NCBI GenBank assembly: GCA_022410635.1
Contig: JAJVDF010000016.1
Coordinates: forward strand, 1,026,462-1,090,461
Length of the DNA: 64,000 nucleotides
Direction: 5' to 3'
Source: Tretioscincus oriximinensis
Lineage: Eukaryota; Chordata; Lepidosauria; Squamata; Gymnophthalmidae
Shown: positions 60,128-64,000 of the stretch, in pieces
Numbering within the stretch: position 1 is the stretch's first letter
How the letters are laid out: every line of letters starts with the position of its first letter
Program-made: the position numbers and the translations under genes
The notes under the pieces: generated by a model
What the model saw: the letters and a program-made list of their open reading frames with translations, nothing else
Database searches by the model: none
What the model was told of the DNA's origin: nothing

Positions 60128-60727
60128 AAGCTGCAGAAAAGGACAACAAGAATGATCAAGGGTCTGGAGCACCTCCCTTTTGAAGTCAGGCTGCAGCATC
60201 TGGGCCTCTTCACCCTCGAAAGGCAACATTTGAGAGGCAATCTGATTGAAGTGTACAAAATCATGCATGGGATAGATAGGGTGAATAGAGAAAAAATGTT
60301 TTCTCTATCACACAACACTAGGACCAGAGGGCACTTCTTAAAACTGATGGGTAGAAAAGTGAGAACAGACAAAGGAAAGTATTTTTTTCACCCAGAGGCT
60401 CATTGGCCTGTGGAATTTACTTCCTGAAGAGGTGGTGGTAGCTTGGATAGCTTCAAGGCAGGACCAGACAGGTTTATGCATACCAAGGATATAAATGGGT
60501 ACTAGGATGGATGTCTGGATGCTGCCTCCGGGATGGAGGAACAGGCAGGACTCCTGAAATACCATTTGCAGAGTGTCATGAACAGATGCATATTTTGCTT
60601 TCCTCCGTCAGACTGCCCAGGTGCATCCGATGGGCCTCTGTGTGACACAGAACATTGGACTAGCTNGGCTGTGGCCTGATCCAGTGTGGCTCTTCTTATG
60701 TTCTTAAGTTCTTATGCTCTTAAGTTA
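60128..60727 (+). mobile_element. CR1-type LINE, 5'-truncated
   Basis: The + strand encodes LQKRTTRMIKGLEHLPFEVR, then LGLFTLERQHLRGNLIEVYK, then LSHNTRTRGHFLKLMGRKV. Frameshifts appear near FFTQR and a small deletion near 'gtagcttggatagc'. The 3' UTR is standard and ends 'cttcttatgttcttaagttc'. It is intermediate in divergence between the 31815 and 46951 copies. Confidence 0.88.
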
Positions 60728-60820
60728 TAAAGTATATTTAAAAAGTGCTAATTGCAGAAAGTTTTAAAGCAATGATCCTGCTGCACAAGTGGATCAGCAC
60801 TTGATTTAGTTTGCCATCAG

Positions 60821-61020
60821 TAGGCTGANCCGATTACCCCTTTTGGGGGGGGGTGTTGAAAACCCATTTTTGGTGTGTCTCCCGTTTTTTTCTGAGAAAA
60901 AAAAACTTTTTTTGAAAAAAAATCTTTTTTTGAAAAAAATATTCCTCAGAAAAAACTGGGAGGCACACCAAAACCATTTTTTCAACCCACTCCCCCCAAA
61001 ACGGTCATCTGGTCAGCCTA
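60821..61020. mobile_element. 200-bp palindromic (fold-back) miniature element
   Basis: The left end is TAGGCTGANCCGATTACCCC and the right end, reverse-complemented, is TAGGCTGACCAGATGACCGT. Complementarity continues through 'ttttgggggg..gtgttgaaaa', 'tttggtgtg.ctccc' and 'tttttctgag' to an A-rich centre, so almost the full length is one stem. Flanks CCATCAG (60814-60820) and CTATCAG (61021-61027) look like a target duplication with one difference, 7-8 bp in size. This suggests a hAT-like or related MITE. Confidence 0.75.
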
Positions 61021-61830
61021 CTATCAGTCAAGCTAATAAGATTCCTGACCTCGGGATAAAATCTGGGCCTTTTCTACACTTGTCCATATTGCCAATTGCC
61101 CCACCTTTCTCAGATAGTCACAAATAATCCCTTCCCATTCCTGTTATTTACCTTCTGTAGACCGCTTAAAAATAGTCCACAACTGATCCAGAGGAATGCA
61201 GATGATGGTATGAATGTAGTACAGAACATTTCAAAAAAGCTAAATGCTTCCTGTTGCCTATTTCTGGCTCAATTACCATAATATTTTGATTATTGAGGAC
61301 TACCTATGTCCTTCTGCCTGCCTGCCTGTCTTTACTAATGTGTAGCACAGACACGCAGAAACCAGAAATCAGCTGCATGATTTAAGCTAGGTTGTGAATA
61401 TCTAAAGTACGCATAGAAATATTCAATAATGAGACAAGCATCTGAGCCACATTTACTTCTTCTCTCATAATTCCCTCACAGCACAGTTCTGAGAGCAGCC
61501 TGGACATGAAAACAGACTGTAATGTATGTGGGGGAGGGCTAAATTGGGGGGTGAGAACATGGAGTAAGTGGAGGAGGGGAAGCCATTGGTGGAGGGGTTG
61601 GAAAATACAATTTATTTCTGTTAATTTTACTCCTTCACAACCTCCTTGCCTCGGTTATCAGGGGATATCACACCCTTGATTTCTTTCAAACCTGTCAATT
61701 TGCTGTGACACACTTCACCCCCATAATTACCCCTAAAGAAACTCGCACCTTTACATCTGTTATGCCACTACCAAGGGAGAGCCATGAAAGACCAGGACCC
61801 CCATCAGGAGTGAGATGTGCCCTGGGAGCT

Positions 61831-61854
61831 GTGTATGTGTGTGTGTGTGTGTGT
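61831..61854. repeat. (GT)n microsatellite
   Basis: A short GT dinucleotide tract with one interruption (gtgtatgtgtgt) in otherwise featureless sequence. Confidence 0.9.
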
Positions 61855-62284
61855 AGGGATACGTAGAGTGTAGCTAGCAGGACTAAATTGAAATTCCCAC
61901 TGCCTTTGCAAGTGGTTCCCCCTTCCCCCAATTTCCATGCCTCCCCCCAAGTCTTGCTGCACATTCCAATCAATAATATCTGAGTGAAGCTTAATTGCCA
62001 GTGTGTGACAACAACGATAGATAGTCCTGTCTTTAAAGGTATTCTCTTACATTATTGCTATGTAGCTTATGAGGGCCTGTGGTAGGAAGCCTTCTATCTT
62101 TAAAAATATATCNAAAATGCAATCCCAGCACAAACGGCCAAAGACCTGAAGAAATATAAACAAATGGAAAACGAAATTCATAACCCAACTGATTTGGCTA
62201 AGGTCCCCTAACAACGTGTTTCCTACCACTAGCCAAGCAGATTCTGTCATGGGATGTAGTACTTGTGAAATTATTTATTGGAAT

Positions 62285-63010
62285 TCATCATCATAGCCTT
62301 TATTGGCATAAAAAGAAGAAGGANATCCAATGCAAGAAACAAATCAAATATAAACTTTCACAAGTAAGCAACAAAAAGAAGTTACAGCTGAGCAATACGG
62401 CGAAATAAGATTATAGACCATTCCAAATGGACTCAGGTAGTCAAGGAATCAATTAAATCAATCAAGAAAAAGGCCACCTGTTCCGTAAAGGATTCGTCCT
62501 GGTTGTTCAGAAGAAACCCAATTTTCTGGAAGTCCGGTATGGACATACTAGGCAAAAAAATAGGTTGTTGATATTTTTCTCTGNNNNNNNNNNNNNNNNN
62601 NNNNNNNNNNNNNNNNNNNNNNNNNNNNNNNNNNNNNNNNNNNNNNNNNNNNNNNNNNNNNNNNNNNNNNNNNNNNNNNNNNNNNNNNNNNNNNNNNNNN
62701 NNNAGGCGGCCATGGGCCCCCCATGAACACATAAATTAAAGCTTACAGGGGAGCAGGTCTTGGAAGCTGCCGACCATAAGCAATCCCAATCAGCTTTCAT
62801 AAGTGCTGCTTTAACCATCCTACTGGCTTCTATCATTGTGTACTGTTCCATTTGNTCTAGAGTGATACCTATGCTATCAAGCTTGGCATAAATCTCGACC
62901 TGCCAAGAAGAAGCTAAGGAATCTTGTAGCAGGAGATTAAGGAGACTTCCATGGGTTGCAGAGTAATGGATCTTGAATTGTAAATTGNTTCTCATTAAAG
63001 GATCGGGAAG
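62285..63010 (-). mobile_element. 3' part of an unassigned non-LTR retrotransposon, interrupted by an assembly gap
   Basis: On the - strand, protein-like stretches appear on both sides of the gap: FKIHYSATHGSLLNLLLQDS, LASSWQVEIYAKLDSIGITL and ALMKADWDCLWSAASKTCSP before it, and SMSIPDFQKIGFLLNNQDES with FTEQVAFFLIDL after it. The 3' end reads 'tatgccaataaaggctatga' then 'tgatgaatt', a short-unit terminal repeat like that of several reptilian LINEs. I recall similar C-terminal LINE proteins in squamate genomes but cannot name the clade. Ambiguous bases and the N run prevent judging whether the frame is intact. Confidence 0.55.
62584..62703. other. Assembly gap of 120 N
   Basis: One hundred and twenty consecutive N, probably a sized gap or masked low-quality stretch inside a LINE copy. 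Open frames spanning it have no evidential value. Confidence 0.99.
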
Positions 63011-63141
63011 CTCTTTAAAAAAAAAAGTTAAAATTGAAAGTCATTTGAAATTATTGCCGATGGAGTTTGGAAATCAGAAACTGTATGTGGTTGGATTCTG
63101 GCATTTAAATGCTGAGGATAGTATCTCTCATCTACTATGAT

Positions 63142-63500
63142 TAGAACATAAGAGGAACCCTGCTGAATTGGACCAAAGCCCATCCAATCCAGCATTCTGT
63201 CTCACACGGTGGCCCACCAATTGCACCTGGGCAGTCTGAAACAGAATAAGGCAAATGGTATTTCAGAAATATTGCCTATTGCTCCATCCCAGTTGCAGTA
63301 TCAAAAGTTCTAGTAGCTATTTATAACAGTGATGTCCATGAACCTGTCTAATCCTGTCTCAAAGCTATGCAGGCTACCACGACCTCTTCTGGAAGTAAAT
63401 TCCAAATTTTGATCACCCTCTGGGTGAAAAAATACTTTGTCCTTACTCTTCTTCCCATCAGTTTCAATGAATGCCCCTGGTCCTAGTGTTGTGCAATAGA
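63142..63500 (-). mobile_element. CR1-type LINE 3' end, reverse orientation
   Basis: On the + strand it begins 'gaacataagaggaaccctgc', then 'cagcattctgtctcacacgg', 'tgcacctgggcagtctgaaa', 'ctcttctggaagtaaattcc', 'caccctctgggtgaaaaaat' and 'cctggtcctagtgttgtg'. These are the reverse complement of the CR1 3' UTR plus the last ~60 codons (HNTRTRG..FFTQRV..LLPEEVV). It is moderately diverged and closest in details to the 46951 copy (shared 'ggtggcccaccaattgcacc' block). Confidence 0.87.
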
Positions 63501-64000
63501 TAAATAATTTTAATGGTTAATGATAAGGGAAAATGAAGTCCAATTACATTTTAAAGCCTCGGGTTNCCCACTGCTGTAATCTTTACAAATGACCCAGTCT
63601 GTGTAATGTGTGGATTAATTCCCATTAGCTCTAGGCATCATGAAAATAGCAAGGAGCTATGGGAGTTGTAGTTCAGCAAGATATGAAGACCACTAATTTT
63701 CTCTCTCCAGAACATGAAAAGAAAACATCCTCTCTCACTTCAAGACATTCACCATTTCTACACATACTTCTACGTACACATATTTTTTCTGTATAGGTCA
63801 TTAAACCTACAATAGAATTACAAAGCTTTTGGATTCGGTCAGACTTCTTTATAGAAAATTCTCTTCCAAAATTGAAAAACTAGTTAACTGCTCAACTTGT
63901 TGCCACATTTTAATGAGACCTCCTTTCCCCATACCCTTTTTACCCTGTGCTCCAATTCTGAACGGAGCATTAAGCAGGGAAAGGTTAGAATCAATTAGTA

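Noticed and set aside
62433..62995. Frames of up to 162 codons crossing the N run
   Set aside because: They depend on reading 120 N as open sequence. Only the LINE-like parts outside the gap were kept.

Overview
This window is vertebrate nuclear DNA, most probably from a squamate reptile. A gecko-like lizard is plausible, but the species cannot be fixed from sequence alone. Two orthologous vertebrate genes are recognisable from their translated exons: BACH2 on the + strand and GJA10 (connexin-57/62 type) on the - strand. They lie tail-to-tail, as on human chromosome 6q15. The repeats also point to a squamate: CR1-type LINE copies ending in TTCTTATG units, tRNA-headed SINEs with (TTC)n or (TAC)n tails of Sauria/Bov-B type, and many short non-autonomous DNA transposons. 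There is no prokaryotic-style content: no operons, CRISPR arrays, ribosome binding sites or phage.

Layout. Positions 1-20314 are the 3' part of the long BACH2 intron that follows the BTB start exon; that exon lies upstream of the window. The large BACH2 exon is 20315-21877 (end of the BTB domain, acidic stretch, CP motifs). A 14.6 kb intron (21878-36527) carries at least six transposon or LINE copies. The CNC/basic-region exon is 36528-36734, a short intron is 36735-37553, and the last coding exon (leucine zipper and C-terminal export signal) is 37554-38036. A roughly 6.1 kb 3' UTR follows, with a good distal AATAAA at 44161. The intergenic stretch from about 44.2 to 56.1 kb is mostly repeats. 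GJA10 is read leftwards: coding exon 58047-56506, splice acceptor at 58064-58066, and a possible first exon and CCAAT-type promoter near 59.43-59.63 kb. The rest to 64000 is repeat-rich and contains one 120-base assembly gap (62584-62703).

Function. BACH2 is a heme-responsive BTB-bZIP transcriptional repressor that dimerises with small Maf proteins and shapes B- and T-cell differentiation. GJA10 forms gap-junction channels, best known in retinal horizontal cells. The two are neighbours by old synteny, and nothing here suggests a shared pathway.

I did not find a convincing new biological system. The most useful observations concern mobile elements whose ends can be read directly: a hAT-type element with a perfect 8-bp target duplication, a multi-stem fold-back hAT-type family with two copies, a family with GGCTGCATTCCCATTA termini and 3-bp duplications, mariner/Tigger-like miniature elements, a 200-bp palindromic element, and a pre-miRNA-like hairpin at 34388-34473. 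Also notable are the all-phase-0 exon structure of BACH2 and a strong splice donor lying over the apparent GJA10 stop codon. All family names come from recognition by eye, since no database search was possible.
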